A stretch of DNA of 64,000 bases from Sva-07 sp942492715 (lineage in GTDB: Bacteria > Actinomycetota > Acidimicrobiia > Acidimicrobiales > Ilumatobacteraceae). Where the stretch lies: assembly GCA_942492715.1 (NCBI GenBank), contig CALOFW010000018.1, positions 62,001 to 126,000 on the forward strand, given 5' to 3'. Both the position numbers and the translations under genes were made by a program. Positions 43,808-53,158 of this stretch are shown here, one piece after another. The notes beneath the pieces are model-generated. The model saw only the letters and a list, made by a program, of their open reading frames with translations. It was not told the DNA's origin and did not search any database. Within the stretch, counting starts at the first letter, position 1. The number at the start of each line of letters is the position of its first letter.

Positions 43808-45693
43808 CCGAACCCGCAACAACGCCAGCGACACGCGCTGTCATCGACGAGATGGCTGCGACCCTGCCGATGGAGGATCGTCGGGACTACGACGACGCCC
43901 GTCGAGGCTTCGTCGGCAGATCGACCGAACGGCAGATCCGCTCGACGGACGGCCGTGTCGTGTGGGATCTCGATGCCTACGACTTCATGCGCGACACCGA
44001 CGCGCCGGACACCGTGAACCCGAGCCTGTGGCGTCAGGGACAGTTGCTGATCGAGGACGGCCTGTTCGAGGTCACACCGGGCATCTATCAGTTGCGCGGC
44101 TACGACCTGTCGGTGATGAGCGTCATCGAGGGCGACAGCGGGGTGATCGTGATCGACCCCTTGATCAGCTCCGAGACCGCGGCGGCTGCGTTCGCGCTCT
44201 ACACCGAGCACCGCGGCGAACGTCCGGTGAAGGCGATGATCTACACCCACAGCCACGCCGACCACTTCGGCGGCGTCAAGGGCATCATCAGCGACGAGCA
44301 GGTGGCCGCCGGCAACGTCGAGGTCATCGCGCCGGAAGGTTTCATGCATCACGCCGTGTCCGAGAACGTGTTCGCCGGCACGGCCATGCTGCGGCGAGCC
44401 GGTTACATGTACGGCGCCGCCCTCGAACGGGGCCCCGCCGGCCAGATCGGAGCGGGGCTCGGCCAGACCACCTCCTCGGGCACGGTCTCGCTGATTCCGC
44501 CGACGATCGACATCACCCACACCGGCCAGACGCTGACGATCGACGGCGTCGAGATCGTGTTCCAGATGACCCCTGGCACCGAGGCCCCCGCAGAGATGAA
44601 CTTCTTCTTCCCGCAGCACCGCGCTCTGTGCGCAGCGGAGAACACCTCGCACACGTTGCACAACGTGCTCACGCTTCGCGGTGCCGTCGTACGCGACGCC
44701 CACGCCTGGGCGCACTACCTCACCGAGACGATCTCGATGTGGGGCGACGAACTCGACCTGGTGTTCGCATCTCATCACTGGCCGACCTGGGGCCGCGAAC
44801 GCGCCGTGGAGTTCCTGGCGATGCAGCGCGACATGTACCTGTACCTGCACGACCAGACGCTGCGCATGGTCAACCAGGGGTTCAACGGCGCCGAGATCGC
44901 CGAGGCGATCGAGACACCACCCGCGCTCGCGCAGCAGTGGCACACCCACGGCTACTACGGCTCGGTCAGCCACAACGTGAAGGCGATCTACCAGCGCTAC
45001 ATGGGCTGGTACGACGCCAACCCCGCGAACCTGTGGCCGCACCCGCCCGAGGGTGTCGCCGCACGCTACGTCGACGCCATGGGTGGACGCGACGGCGCGT
45101 TGGCAGTGGCACGACGGGCCTGGGACGACGGCGACTACCGCTGGTGTGTCGAGGTCGGCAAGCACCTCGTGTTCGCCGACGACACCGACGACGAGGCACG
45201 CACACTCCTCGCCGACGCGCTCGAACAACTCGGCTTCGGCGCCGAGAACGGCACCTGGCGCAACGCCTACCTCGCCGGAGCTGCGGAGCTCCGAGGGGGC
45301 AACTTCGGCACCCCGGCCACCACCTCACCCGACCTCGCCTACTCACTCAGCGTGTCACAGGTCTTCGACAGCATCGCCGTGCGCATCGACGGGCCACGCG
45401 CCTGGAACGAACACATCGTGACCGCCTGGACGATCACCGACGAGAACACCACCTACCTCGCCGAGCTCCGCAACGGGGTGCTCCACCACCAGACCGTCAC
45501 CGAGGCCCCGAGTGGCGTGACCCGGTTCACCCTCACCCGCCACACGCTCATCGGAGTCGTCACCGGACAACTCGACCTGACCGCCGCGCTCGGCGACGGC
45601 ACCGTCACCGTCGACGGCGACCCGACGACCATGGCGAACCTCGTCGGCCTCCTCGCCCCCGTCGACCCCGACTTCAACATCGTCACGCCCTGA
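43804..45693 (+). CDS. Alkyl sulfatase (SdsA1/BDS1-type, metallo-beta-lactamase fold)
   Basis: The 629-residue enzyme has the full SdsA1 plan: TPGIYQLRGYDLSVMSVIEGDSGVIVIDPL, the zinc motif YTHSHADHFGG, later metal ligands in FFFPQHRALCAAENTSHTLHN, the helical dimerisation domain (HNVKAIYQRYMGWYDANPANL) and a C-terminal SCP2-like lipid-binding domain from about residue 500. Such enzymes hydrolyse primary alkyl sulfates to alcohol and sulfate. Known relatives are exported or cytoplasmic; no signal peptide is visible here. ATG 43804 overlaps the NDH-2 stop. It is the last gene of the cytochrome b operon. Confidence 0.93.
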   Translation: MTEPATTPATRAVIDEMAATLPMEDRRDYDDARRGFVGRSTERQIRSTDGRVVWDLDAYDFMRDTDAPDTVNPSLWRQGQLLIEDGLFEVTPGIYQLRGYDLSVMSVIEGDSGVIVIDPLISSETAAAAFALYTEHRGERPVKAMIYTHSHADHFGGVKGIISDEQVAAGNVEVIAPEGFMHHAVSENVFAGTAMLRRAGYMYGAALERGPAGQIGAGLGQTTSSGTVSLIPPTIDITHTGQTLTIDGVEIVFQMTPGTEAPAEMNFFFPQHRALCAAENTSHTLHNVLTLRGAVVRDAHAWAHYLTETISMWGDELDLVFASHHWPTWGRERAVEFLAMQRDMYLYLHDQTLRMVNQGFNGAEIAEAIETPPALAQQWHTHGYYGSVSHNVKAIYQRYMGWYDANPANLWPHPPEGVAARYVDAMGGRDGALAVARRAWDDGDYRWCVEVGKHLVFADDTDDEARTLLADALEQLGFGAENGTWRNAYLAGAAELRGGNFGTPATTSPDLAYSLSVSQVFDSIAVRIDGPRAWNEHIVTAWTITDENTTYLAELRNGVLHHQTVTEAPSGVTRFTLTRHTLIGVVTGQLDLTAALGDGTVTVDGDPTTMANLVGLLAPVDPDFNIVTP

Positions 45694-45735
45694 CTCCCCC
45701 GCGACAGAACCGGGCCGAGCGCCCCGTGCGCAAAA

Positions 45736-45768
45736 TTCACCCGGGTGGTGGGTGAAGCGCCCTCACCC
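45736..45768 (+). promoter_or_regulatory. Putative LuxR-type operator upstream of cydA (site B)
   Basis: TTCACCC at 45736, GGGTGA at 45750 and TCACCC at 45763, then ACCCTTCGGC. Spacing is identical to site A, and the surrounding 43 bases differ from it at only four positions. It ends 48 bases before ATG 45817 of cydA. Confidence 0.75.
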
Positions 45769-45816
45769 ACCCTTCGGCGAGAGTCGATCTGTGACCGAGA
45801 CGATCTCGAAGAGGAG

Positions 45817-47241
45817 ATGACCGTGGACAATGTGGATCTCGCGCGAATTCAGTTCGCCTCCACGACGATCTATCACTTCCTGTTCGTCCCCGTGACGATC
45901 GGGCTGTCGTTCCTCGTCGCCATCCTGCAGACCAAGTGGCATCGGTCGGGCGACGACCGATACCTCCGGCTCACCAAGTTCTTCGGCAACATCTTGTTGA
46001 TCAACGTCGCGATCGGCGTCGTGACGGGGATCGTCCAGGAGTTCGAGTTCGGGATGAACTGGTCGGCCTACTCACGGTTCGTCGGCGACGTGTTCGGAGC
46101 GCCCCTGGCGATGGAGGGCCTGGCCGCGTTCTTCCTCGAGTCGACCTTCCTCGGATTGTGGATCTTCGGCTGGAACCGGCTGCCCAGGCGAATCCACCTG
46201 GCCTCGATCTGGGCGGTGGCGATCGGGGCGTCGCTCTCGGCGATGTTCATCGTGATGGCGAACTCGTGGATGCAGAACCCGGTGGGCTACGAGCTCGATC
46301 CGCAAACGGGTCGCCCGGTGCTCAACGACATCGGGGCACTCTTCACGAACCCCGTCTTCCGGTGGAGCTACGCCCACGTGATCCTCGCTGCCATCGTGTC
46401 CGGTGCGCTGGTGATGTTGTCGGTGTCGGCCTGGAAGATCCGCCGCAAGGTCGACCCCGAGATCTTCGCCAAGAGCGCCAAGGTGGCACTGATCATCCTG
46501 ATCCCGGCGATCCTGTTGCAGATGCGCGTCGGGGGCCAACTCGGCCAGGTGGAGGCGGTGTACCAACCGATGAAGATCGCCGCCGCCGAGGGACAGTGGG
46601 AGACCTGTCAGCCGTGTTCGTTCTCCGCCTTCCAGATCGGGGGCGGCAACAACGACCCGAACGCGACGCAGGTCATCGAGATCCCGCACCTGCTGTCGGT
46701 GTTGGCGACCGGAACCTGGAACGGCGAGGTCCAGGGGATGAACCAACTCCAGGCGCAGTACGAACAGGAATACGGCCCGGGCAACTACATCCCCAACGTG
46801 TTCCTGCAGTACTGGGGCATGCGGGTGATGGCGTATCTCGCTGCTGGGGTCATGTTGATGTCGTTGTGGGGTGGCTGGGTGTTGTGGCGCCGTCGGCTCA
46901 ACACGTCTCGCTGGTTCCTGGGAGTCGCATCGATCTCGTTCTTCGCGCTCTACGCCATGAACACCGCCGGGTGGGTACTGGCCGAGAACGGCCGCCAACC
47001 CTGGATCGTGCAAGGCTTGCTGAAGACCGAGGACGGGGTCTCGTCGACGGTCAGCACCACCGAGCTGTGGATCAGCCTGGCCATGTTCTACGCCATCTAC
47101 GTCGCGATGGGCGTCGCCTATGTCCTGCTCCAGGTGCGCGCCGTGCGCAAGGACCTTCCACCACCTCCCGACGACCCCTCGTCCGACGAACTCGAGCCGG
47201 GCGACGACGACGCCGAGCGCCTGCCGGCGCTCACCTACTAG
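45817..47241 (+). CDS. cydA: Cytochrome bd oxidase subunit I
   Basis: The 474-residue subunit binds haems b558, b595 and d. The haem ligands appear in FASTTIYHFLFVPVTIG (His) and FRWSYAHVILAA (His). VFGAPLAMEGLAAFFLESTFLGLWIFGW is the conserved helix with the Glu of the proton channel, and AENGRQPWIVQGLLKT is the CydA signature. The Q-loop is of the short type. I start it at ATG 45817 after GAAGAGGAG, though the frame opens at 45745; GTG 45823 is also possible. It reduces oxygen at very low concentration using menaquinol. Confidence 0.95.
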   Translation: MTVDNVDLARIQFASTTIYHFLFVPVTIGLSFLVAILQTKWHRSGDDRYLRLTKFFGNILLINVAIGVVTGIVQEFEFGMNWSAYSRFVGDVFGAPLAMEGLAAFFLESTFLGLWIFGWNRLPRRIHLASIWAVAIGASLSAMFIVMANSWMQNPVGYELDPQTGRPVLNDIGALFTNPVFRWSYAHVILAAIVSGALVMLSVSAWKIRRKVDPEIFAKSAKVALIILIPAILLQMRVGGQLGQVEAVYQPMKIAAAEGQWETCQPCSFSAFQIGGGNNDPNATQVIEIPHLLSVLATGTWNGEVQGMNQLQAQYEQEYGPGNYIPNVFLQYWGMRVMAYLAAGVMLMSLWGGWVLWRRRLNTSRWFLGVASISFFALYAMNTAGWVLAENGRQPWIVQGLLKTEDGVSSTVSTTELWISLAMFYAIYVAMGVAYVLLQVRAVRKDLPPPPDDPSSDELEPGDDDAERLPALTY

Positions 47242-47250
47242 GAGGCCACC

Positions 47251-48288
47251 ATGAATCTCCCAACGCTCTGGTTCATGATCATCGCCGTCTTGTGGATCGG
47301 CTTCTTCGTGCTCGAAGGATTCGATTTCGGTGTCGGTGCGCTGCACCACTACGTCGGCAGGACCGACACCGAACAGCGCGTCGCGATCAACTCGATCGGG
47401 CCCTTCTGGGACGGCAACGAGGTCTGGCTCATCGTGGCCGGCGCGGCGACCTTCGCCGCGTTCCCCGACTGGTATGCCACCTGGTTCTCGGCGCTGTACC
47501 TCGCCCTGATGATCACGCTGATGCTCCTGATGATCCGCGGCCTCACGTTCGAGTACCGCAGCAAGATCGGGAATCCGTCGTGGCGCAAGTTCTGGACATG
47601 GGCACTCACCGTTTCGAGCCTGCTGCTCCCCGTGATGTTCGGCACTGCGCTCGGCGACCTGCTCGTCGGTCTGCCCGTGAACGAGTCGGGTGAGTTCACC
47701 GGGAACCTCCTCGACGTGCTCACGCCGTACGGCCTCTGGACCGGAGTCACGATGCTCGCGCTCTCGTTGCTGCACGGCGCGACGTTCCTGAGGCTGAAGA
47801 CCACCGGAATCGTCGCCGAGCGAGCCGACACGATCGCGTACCGGCTGGCCTGGATTGCGGCCGGCGCCGTGATCGTGTTCGCGGTGTGGACGCATGTGGT
47901 CGCCGACGAGGGCGTGCTCCCCGGGCCTGTCGAGTCCCTGGCGGTCTTCATGGTCCTTGCCGCGGCATGGTCGATTCGCGACGGACACGACGGCTGGGCG
48001 TTCACGGCCACCGCCTTCGCGATCGGGTTGTCCGTCATGTCGATCTTCGTCAACCTCTATCCGAACGTGCTCGTGTCCTCGACCGACGAGGCCTACAACC
48101 TCACCATCGCCGACAGCGCATCCGGCAACTACGCACTCAAGGTCATGACCATCGTGGTCGTCGTGCTGATGCCGGTCGTGTTGGTGTACCAGGGCTGGAC
48201 GTTCTACGTGCTGCGCCAGCGCGTACGCGGCCCCGGCGAGAAGCAGCCGACGTCGGATCTCGAGACAGCGTCGCCGACGCCAACGTGA
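47251..48288 (+). CDS. cydB: Cytochrome bd oxidase subunit II
   Basis: The 345-residue membrane subunit has about eight hydrophobic helices and the family opening LWFMIIAVLWIGFFVLEGFDFGVGAL, followed by GPFWDGNEVWLIVAGAATFAAFPDWYATWFS, the best conserved segment. It starts nine bases after cydA with an excellent ribosome site (AGGAGGCCACC). The 3' end overlaps cydD by four bases (GTGA). Confidence 0.95.
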   Translation: MNLPTLWFMIIAVLWIGFFVLEGFDFGVGALHHYVGRTDTEQRVAINSIGPFWDGNEVWLIVAGAATFAAFPDWYATWFSALYLALMITLMLLMIRGLTFEYRSKIGNPSWRKFWTWALTVSSLLLPVMFGTALGDLLVGLPVNESGEFTGNLLDVLTPYGLWTGVTMLALSLLHGATFLRLKTTGIVAERADTIAYRLAWIAAGAVIVFAVWTHVVADEGVLPGPVESLAVFMVLAAAWSIRDGHDGWAFTATAFAIGLSVMSIFVNLYPNVLVSSTDEAYNLTIADSASGNYALKVMTIVVVVLMPVVLVYQGWTFYVLRQRVRGPGEKQPTSDLETASPTPT

Positions 48289-50012
48289 CCGAGCGACGGC
48301 CAGCATCGCTCGCCGGCGACGAGTCGCCGAGCCGGCGCGGTCGGGCCGTCGATCCGAGACTCGTCCGATTCGGCCACACCACGCGCCGCTACCTCGGCCT
48401 GACCGTGGTGCTCGGGAGCGTCGCCGCCGTCCTGATCATCTGGCAGGCGTGGCTGCTGGCGGCGGTCGTCGCCGGATCGGTGTCCGACGGCGAGGGGCTG
48501 ACGGAGCTGTGGACCGTGCTGTTCGTGTTGCTCGGCGTGATCGTCACCCGTGCCGTGGTCGCGTGGGTGACCGAGCTTGCGGCGAACCGCACGTCTGCCG
48601 CAGTGAAGTCGCAGCTGCGGTCGGCGCTCGTGGAGCGGGTCGGATCGGACGGGCCCGCGGCTGGGCACCGGGTCGGTGACGTGACGACGCTTGCCACCGG
48701 CGGCGTCGACGCCCTGGACGGCTTCTACTCCCGCTACCTGCCGCAGCTCGTGCTGGCCGTGATCGTCCCGGTCGCAATCCTCACGGTCGTCTTCCGCGAG
48801 GACTGGATCTCGGGAGCGATCATCCTGTTCACCCTCCCGCTGATCCCCGTGTTCATGGTCCTGATCGGCCTGGTCACCCGGATCCACACCGACCGCCAAC
48901 TCGGTGCACTACAGATGCTGTCGGGACACTTCCTCGACGTGGTGGAGGGACTGACGACGCTCAAGGTCTTCGGCCGTTCGAAAGCGCAGATCGAGACGAT
49001 CCGCACGGTCACGGGTCAGTACCGCCGGTCGACCATGGCCACGTTGCGCATCGCGTTCCTGTCGTCGCTCGTGCTCGAGTTGCTCGCCAGCGTCGCGGTG
49101 GCGCTGGTCGCCGTGTCGATCGGCTTGCGCCTGTTGCACGGCCACATCGATCTGCGCACCGGGTTCTTCATCCTCGTGCTCGCTCCCGAGGCGTATCTGC
49201 CGCTGCGGCTCGTCGGCCAGAACTATCACGCCAGCGCCGAGGGGATGTCGGCAGCCGACCAGGTGTTCGAGGTGCTGGAAGCACCTGCGGCACCACTCGG
49301 TGAACGCACCGACATTCCGTCGCCGACCCAGCATGCGCTGACCGTCGACCAACTCCGCGTCAGCTATCCGAATCGCGACCGGCCCGCGCTGGACGGGGTG
49401 TCGCTGCGCGTCGACCCCGGCGAGATCGTCGCGGTGACCGGCCCCAGCGGTTCCGGCAAATCGACGTTGGTGTCGGCGATCCTCGGCTTCGTCACCCCGA
49501 CCGCCGGCACGGTGTCGATCGGAGGTGTCGACCTCGCGGAGCTCGACCCCGACGAATGGCGCCGCCGAATCGCCTGGGTACCGCAACGGCCGCACCTCTT
49601 CGCCGGGTCGATCGACCGCAACGTCCGCATCGGGCGGCCCGGCGCATCCCACGAGGACGTCGTCGCGGCGATCGCCGACGCCGGACTGACCACGACGATC
49701 GAGCGGTTGCCGGACGGACTGGACACCGTGGTCGGCGATCGGGGGGTCGGCCTGTCGGCCGGTGAGCGCCAGCGGGTGGCGCTGGCGCGGGCGTTTCTCC
49801 GCGACGCACCGCTCCTGCTGCTCGACGAGCCGACAGCCGGGCTCGACGGCGACACCGAATCCGGCGTGATCGACGCAATCCGGCGACTGGCTGTCGGGCG
49901 CACCGTGTTGCTCGTCGCCCATCGTCCGGCGCTGATCGAACTCGCCGATCGGGTCGTGCCACTCGCGCTCGCCGAGATCTCGCCTGCCGCCGTGATCGGT
50001 AGCCGGTCGTGA
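48285..50012 (+). CDS. cydD: Cytochrome bd assembly ABC exporter, CydD half
   Basis: The 575-residue ABC half-transporter has six N-terminal hydrophobic helices and an ATPase domain with GPSGSGKST (Walker A), LSAGERQRVALARAF (signature) and LLLLDEPTAGLD (Walker B). CydDC exports cysteine and glutathione or otherwise supplies a reductant needed for bd oxidase assembly. GTG 48285 is the start that overlaps cydB. It is coupled to cydC by a four-base overlap. Confidence 0.92.
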   Translation: MTERRPASLAGDESPSRRGRAVDPRLVRFGHTTRRYLGLTVVLGSVAAVLIIWQAWLLAAVVAGSVSDGEGLTELWTVLFVLLGVIVTRAVVAWVTELAANRTSAAVKSQLRSALVERVGSDGPAAGHRVGDVTTLATGGVDALDGFYSRYLPQLVLAVIVPVAILTVVFREDWISGAIILFTLPLIPVFMVLIGLVTRIHTDRQLGALQMLSGHFLDVVEGLTTLKVFGRSKAQIETIRTVTGQYRRSTMATLRIAFLSSLVLELLASVAVALVAVSIGLRLLHGHIDLRTGFFILVLAPEAYLPLRLVGQNYHASAEGMSAADQVFEVLEAPAAPLGERTDIPSPTQHALTVDQLRVSYPNRDRPALDGVSLRVDPGEIVAVTGPSGSGKSTLVSAILGFVTPTAGTVSIGGVDLAELDPDEWRRRIAWVPQRPHLFAGSIDRNVRIGRPGASHEDVVAAIADAGLTTTIERLPDGLDTVVGDRGVGLSAGERQRVALARAFLRDAPLLLLDEPTAGLDGDTESGVIDAIRRLAVGRTVLLVAHRPALIELADRVVPLALAEISPAAVIGSRS

Positions 50013-51769
50013 CCGAGCTCGCGCCCATCGGTCGCACCTTCGGGCTCGCCCGATCGCGCGTCGGCCGATTGATGCTCGCCATCCTGCTCGGGGCCGCCGC
50101 CACCGGAAGCGGTATCGGCCTGCTCGCAACGTCAGGGTGGCTGATCTCGCGCGCTTCCCAACAGCCGTCGATCGCGGCGCTCGGCGTCGCGGTCGTAGGG
50201 GTGCGTCTGTTCGCTCTGTCGCGGGGACTGTCGAGGTATGGCGAGCGGCTCGTCGGACACGATGCTGCGTTCCGCTCGCTCGCCGACCTGCGCGTCCGCG
50301 TGTACGAGCGACTGGAACGGATCGCACCTGCCGGTCTCCCGTCGTATCACCGCGGTGACCTGCTGGCACGTCTGGTCGGCGACGTCGACACGCTGCAGGA
50401 CCTGATGATCAGGGTGATCCCGGCATTCGCCATCGCACTCACCGTCGGCGGACTGACCGTGTTGATGATCGCTTGGATCTCGCCGGGCGCAGCACTCGTC
50501 CTCGCGGTCACGCTGGTGTTGGCCGGCGTCGCTGTCCCCTTGCTCAGCATGCATCTGGCGCGGCGGTCCGAAGCGCAGCAGGCGGAGGCGCGAGCCGAGC
50601 TGGCGGCGGCCGTCGTCGATCTGGTCGAAGGCGCACCCGACCTGGTCGCCAACGGAGCGATCCCCGATCAATTGGAACTGGTGGCCGCTGCCGATCGAAC
50701 GCTGACCGAGATCTCTGCTGCGTCCGCCCGGACCGCCGGCATCGGCAACGGGTTGGTCACGCTGCTCACCGGTCTGGCGATCTGGGGTGCGGCCGTGATC
50801 GGGGTCGGTGGGGTGGCGAACGGCGACATGAACGCGACGTTCCTGGCCGTGCTGATCCTCGTACCACTCGGGGCGTTCGAATTGGTCCAACCGCTCCCGG
50901 CGGCGATCCAGGCGCTCGAACAGGTCCGGCGTGCTGCGGCGCGCATCTTCGGCGTGATCGATGCGGACGAACCCGTGCACGAGCCGATCGGCCCTCGAGT
51001 GCCGCCCGATCCGCCGTACGACGTCGTGTTGCAGGGGGTGTGCGCCACGTACGGTCAGGGTCGGGCGCCGGCGCTGGTCGACATCGACCTCGACCTCACC
51101 GCCGGCCGACGGGTCGGCGTCGTGGGGGTGAGCGGCGCGGGCAAGACGACGCTCGCCAACGTGTTGCTCCGCTTCATCCCGTTCACGCACGGATCGGTCG
51201 ACATCGGTGGAATCGACGTCTCGACGATGGCCTCCGACGACGTGCGCCGAATCATCGGGCACGCTCAACAAGACGCTCACGTCTTCGACAACACGATCAG
51301 GGCCAACTTGACCCTCGCCCGCAGCGACGCGACCGATGACGACCTCCGAGATGCACTGCGCCGGGCGCGCTTGCTCGGGTGGGTCGAGGAACTCCCCAAT
51401 GGCCTCGACACGATGGTCGGCGCACGGGGCGCGCAGCTCTCGGGAGGCCAACGTCAGCGCCTGGCGTTGGCACGCGTGCTGCTCGCCGACTTCCCGATCC
51501 TGGTCCTCGACGAGCCGGGGGAGCACCTCGACACCGCCACCGCGGATGCCCTGACGGCCGACCTGCTCGCGGTGACCGAAGGTCGCACCACACTGCTCAT
51601 CACCCACCGACTCGTCGGGCTCGATGCGCTCGACGAGGTGCTGGTGCTCGACGAGGGGCGAATCGTCGAACGCGGCACCCACGACGAGCTCCTGGCACGG
51701 GGAGGCCGGTATGCGGGTCTCTGGAAGCACGAGAACGCCGACTCGTCGGCCGCGGTGGTGTCGTGCTGA
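50009..51769 (+). CDS. cydC: Cytochrome bd assembly ABC exporter, CydC half
   Basis: The 586-residue ABC half-transporter has the CydC opening ATGSGIGLLATSGWLISRASQQPSI, further membrane helices, and an ATPase domain with GVSGAGKTTL (Walker A), LSGGQRQRLALARVL (signature) and ILVLDEPGEHLD (Walker B with the CydC-type E-P-G-E-H-L-D). It pairs with CydD as a heterodimer. It is the fourth gene of the cyd operon; the ferritin-like gene follows 52 bases later. Confidence 0.93.
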   Translation: MTELAPIGRTFGLARSRVGRLMLAILLGAAATGSGIGLLATSGWLISRASQQPSIAALGVAVVGVRLFALSRGLSRYGERLVGHDAAFRSLADLRVRVYERLERIAPAGLPSYHRGDLLARLVGDVDTLQDLMIRVIPAFAIALTVGGLTVLMIAWISPGAALVLAVTLVLAGVAVPLLSMHLARRSEAQQAEARAELAAAVVDLVEGAPDLVANGAIPDQLELVAAADRTLTEISAASARTAGIGNGLVTLLTGLAIWGAAVIGVGGVANGDMNATFLAVLILVPLGAFELVQPLPAAIQALEQVRRAAARIFGVIDADEPVHEPIGPRVPPDPPYDVVLQGVCATYGQGRAPALVDIDLDLTAGRRVGVVGVSGAGKTTLANVLLRFIPFTHGSVDIGGIDVSTMASDDVRRIIGHAQQDAHVFDNTIRANLTLARSDATDDDLRDALRRARLLGWVEELPNGLDTMVGARGAQLSGGQRQRLALARVLLADFPILVLDEPGEHLDTATADALTADLLAVTEGRTTLLITHRLVGLDALDEVLVLDEGRIVERGTHDELLARGGRYAGLWKHENADSSAAVVSC

Positions 51770-51821
51770 GCCGCGACCTCCCCGGATCCGAGCCAGCAAC
51801 CCACAGAGACGGAGAGCGAGA

Positions 51822-52943
51822 ATGAGCGGCCACGACGACGTCCTCGAGACGGGGCACCAACAGCCGGATCCACTCATCGCCGTTGCGCCGGTGATCGCGG
51901 ACAAGCGCGACCTGTGGGAACACCTGAGGGCCGCCATGACGCTGGAGTTGGCGACGATCCCGGTGTACCTCACCGCGCTCTACTCGATCAGACCTGGCCA
52001 CAACGACGAAGCTGCCGGGATCATTCGCAGCGTCGTCATGGAGGAGATGCTGCACATGGCGCTCGTCGCGAACCTCCTGAACGCGACCGGCGGCGAACCG
52101 GCGGTCGACGACGAGCGGTACGTCCCGTCGTATCCGACGGCGCTTCCCGACAGCGACATCCACATCGCCGACCGAGTGCTCGAGGTGCCACTCTCGCGTC
52201 TCTCGCCCGAGTCGGTGCAGCGGTTCGTCCGGATGGAGCTGCCGAAACGACCGGATGTGCCACCGAAGGCGGATGGCTGGCACACCATCGGGCAGTTCTA
52301 CGACGGCATCGAGCTGGCCGTCGACACACTGTGCGACGAACTCGGCCCGGCTGCGGTGTTCGACGGTCGGCCCGAACGCCAGCTCGGCCCTCAGCACTAC
52401 AGCGGCGGCGCAGGCACCCTGTTCGCGATCGCCGCTGACGATCCGCACGAGACCCATGCGCTCGCACGGCGAGCGATCGCAGAGATCGTCGGTCAGGGCG
52501 AGGGGTCGCGGGGCGGCGTGATGGACGGCGACATCTTCGACGGTCAACCTGTGCCGGCCCACCACTTCCGATTCAAGGAGTTGCTGTACGAACGGCGCTA
52601 TCGGCCGGGCGACGACCCAACCGGGGAACCGACCGGCGATCCGATCGCAGTCGACTGGCAGGCGGTGTACCCCATGCGCGACAACCCGTCGAGCGCCCAG
52701 TACCTCGATCGTCCCGACGTCGTTGCGGAACTGGCCACCTTCAACCGCACGTACTCGATGATGCTCAGCCTCATCCAGGACGCCGTGACGGGCAACGGAT
52801 CTGCGTTGGGCAACGCGGTCGACCTGATGTTCGAACTCAAGAAGCAGGCAGCTGTGTTGATGGCGATGCCGAGCGGCGACGGCACAACGACCGTCGGCAC
52901 GAGTTTCGAGTTCGACTCCGGCTCGTCGCTGCCGAGCAAGTGA
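51822..52943 (+). CDS. Ferritin-like protein (iminophenyl-pyruvate dimer synthase / VioB-tail type)
   Basis: The 373-residue protein opens with a ferritin-like four-helix region: LRAAMTLELATIPVYLTALYSI, then VVMEEMLHMALVANLLNATGG with the E-x2-H iron ligands, and later GQFYDGIELAVDTL. HHFRFKELLYERRY and FNRTYSMMLSLIQDAV complete the family pattern. Members include the VioB C-terminal half and many uncharacterised diiron proteins. GGAGAGCGAG precedes the ATG. It lies 52 bases after cydC on the same strand, so it probably belongs to the cyd transcript; the role is unknown. Confidence 0.8.
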   Translation: MSGHDDVLETGHQQPDPLIAVAPVIADKRDLWEHLRAAMTLELATIPVYLTALYSIRPGHNDEAAGIIRSVVMEEMLHMALVANLLNATGGEPAVDDERYVPSYPTALPDSDIHIADRVLEVPLSRLSPESVQRFVRMELPKRPDVPPKADGWHTIGQFYDGIELAVDTLCDELGPAAVFDGRPERQLGPQHYSGGAGTLFAIAADDPHETHALARRAIAEIVGQGEGSRGGVMDGDIFDGQPVPAHHFRFKELLYERRYRPGDDPTGEPTGDPIAVDWQAVYPMRDNPSSAQYLDRPDVVAELATFNRTYSMMLSLIQDAVTGNGSALGNAVDLMFELKKQAAVLMAMPSGDGTTTVGTSFEFDSGSSLPSK

Positions 52944-52964
52944 CGCCCAGCGTTCGGGCAGGTT

Positions 52965-53157
52965 CTCGGTGGTGCTGCCGAGGATCCCGGTGAACACGAC
53001 CGGCACGCCGGTCCAGAAATGCGCCCAGGGCTTCAGGCGTCGCCACCCGAAGATGTAGATCGTGATGAAGATCGCCCCGGTGAAGAAGCACAACCCCTCG
53101 AAGGCGAACGGAACACCGAAGACTTCGCCCCATTGGCCCATGAGGGCCGGCGACTGA
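52965..53157 (-). pseudogene. Remnant of a second cytochrome bd subunit I gene
   Basis: The minus strand encodes MGQWGEVFGVPFAFEGLCFF, then AIFITIYIFGWRRLKPWAHF and VPVVFTGILGS. This is the helix region of CydA that carries the GxVFGxPxAxEG motif, but of a different lineage from the CydA at 45817. Both ends are missing: nothing before or after in this frame resembles CydA. It is a 65-residue scrap between the ferritin-like gene and a lipoprotein gene. Confidence 0.75.
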
Positions 53158-53158
53158 C

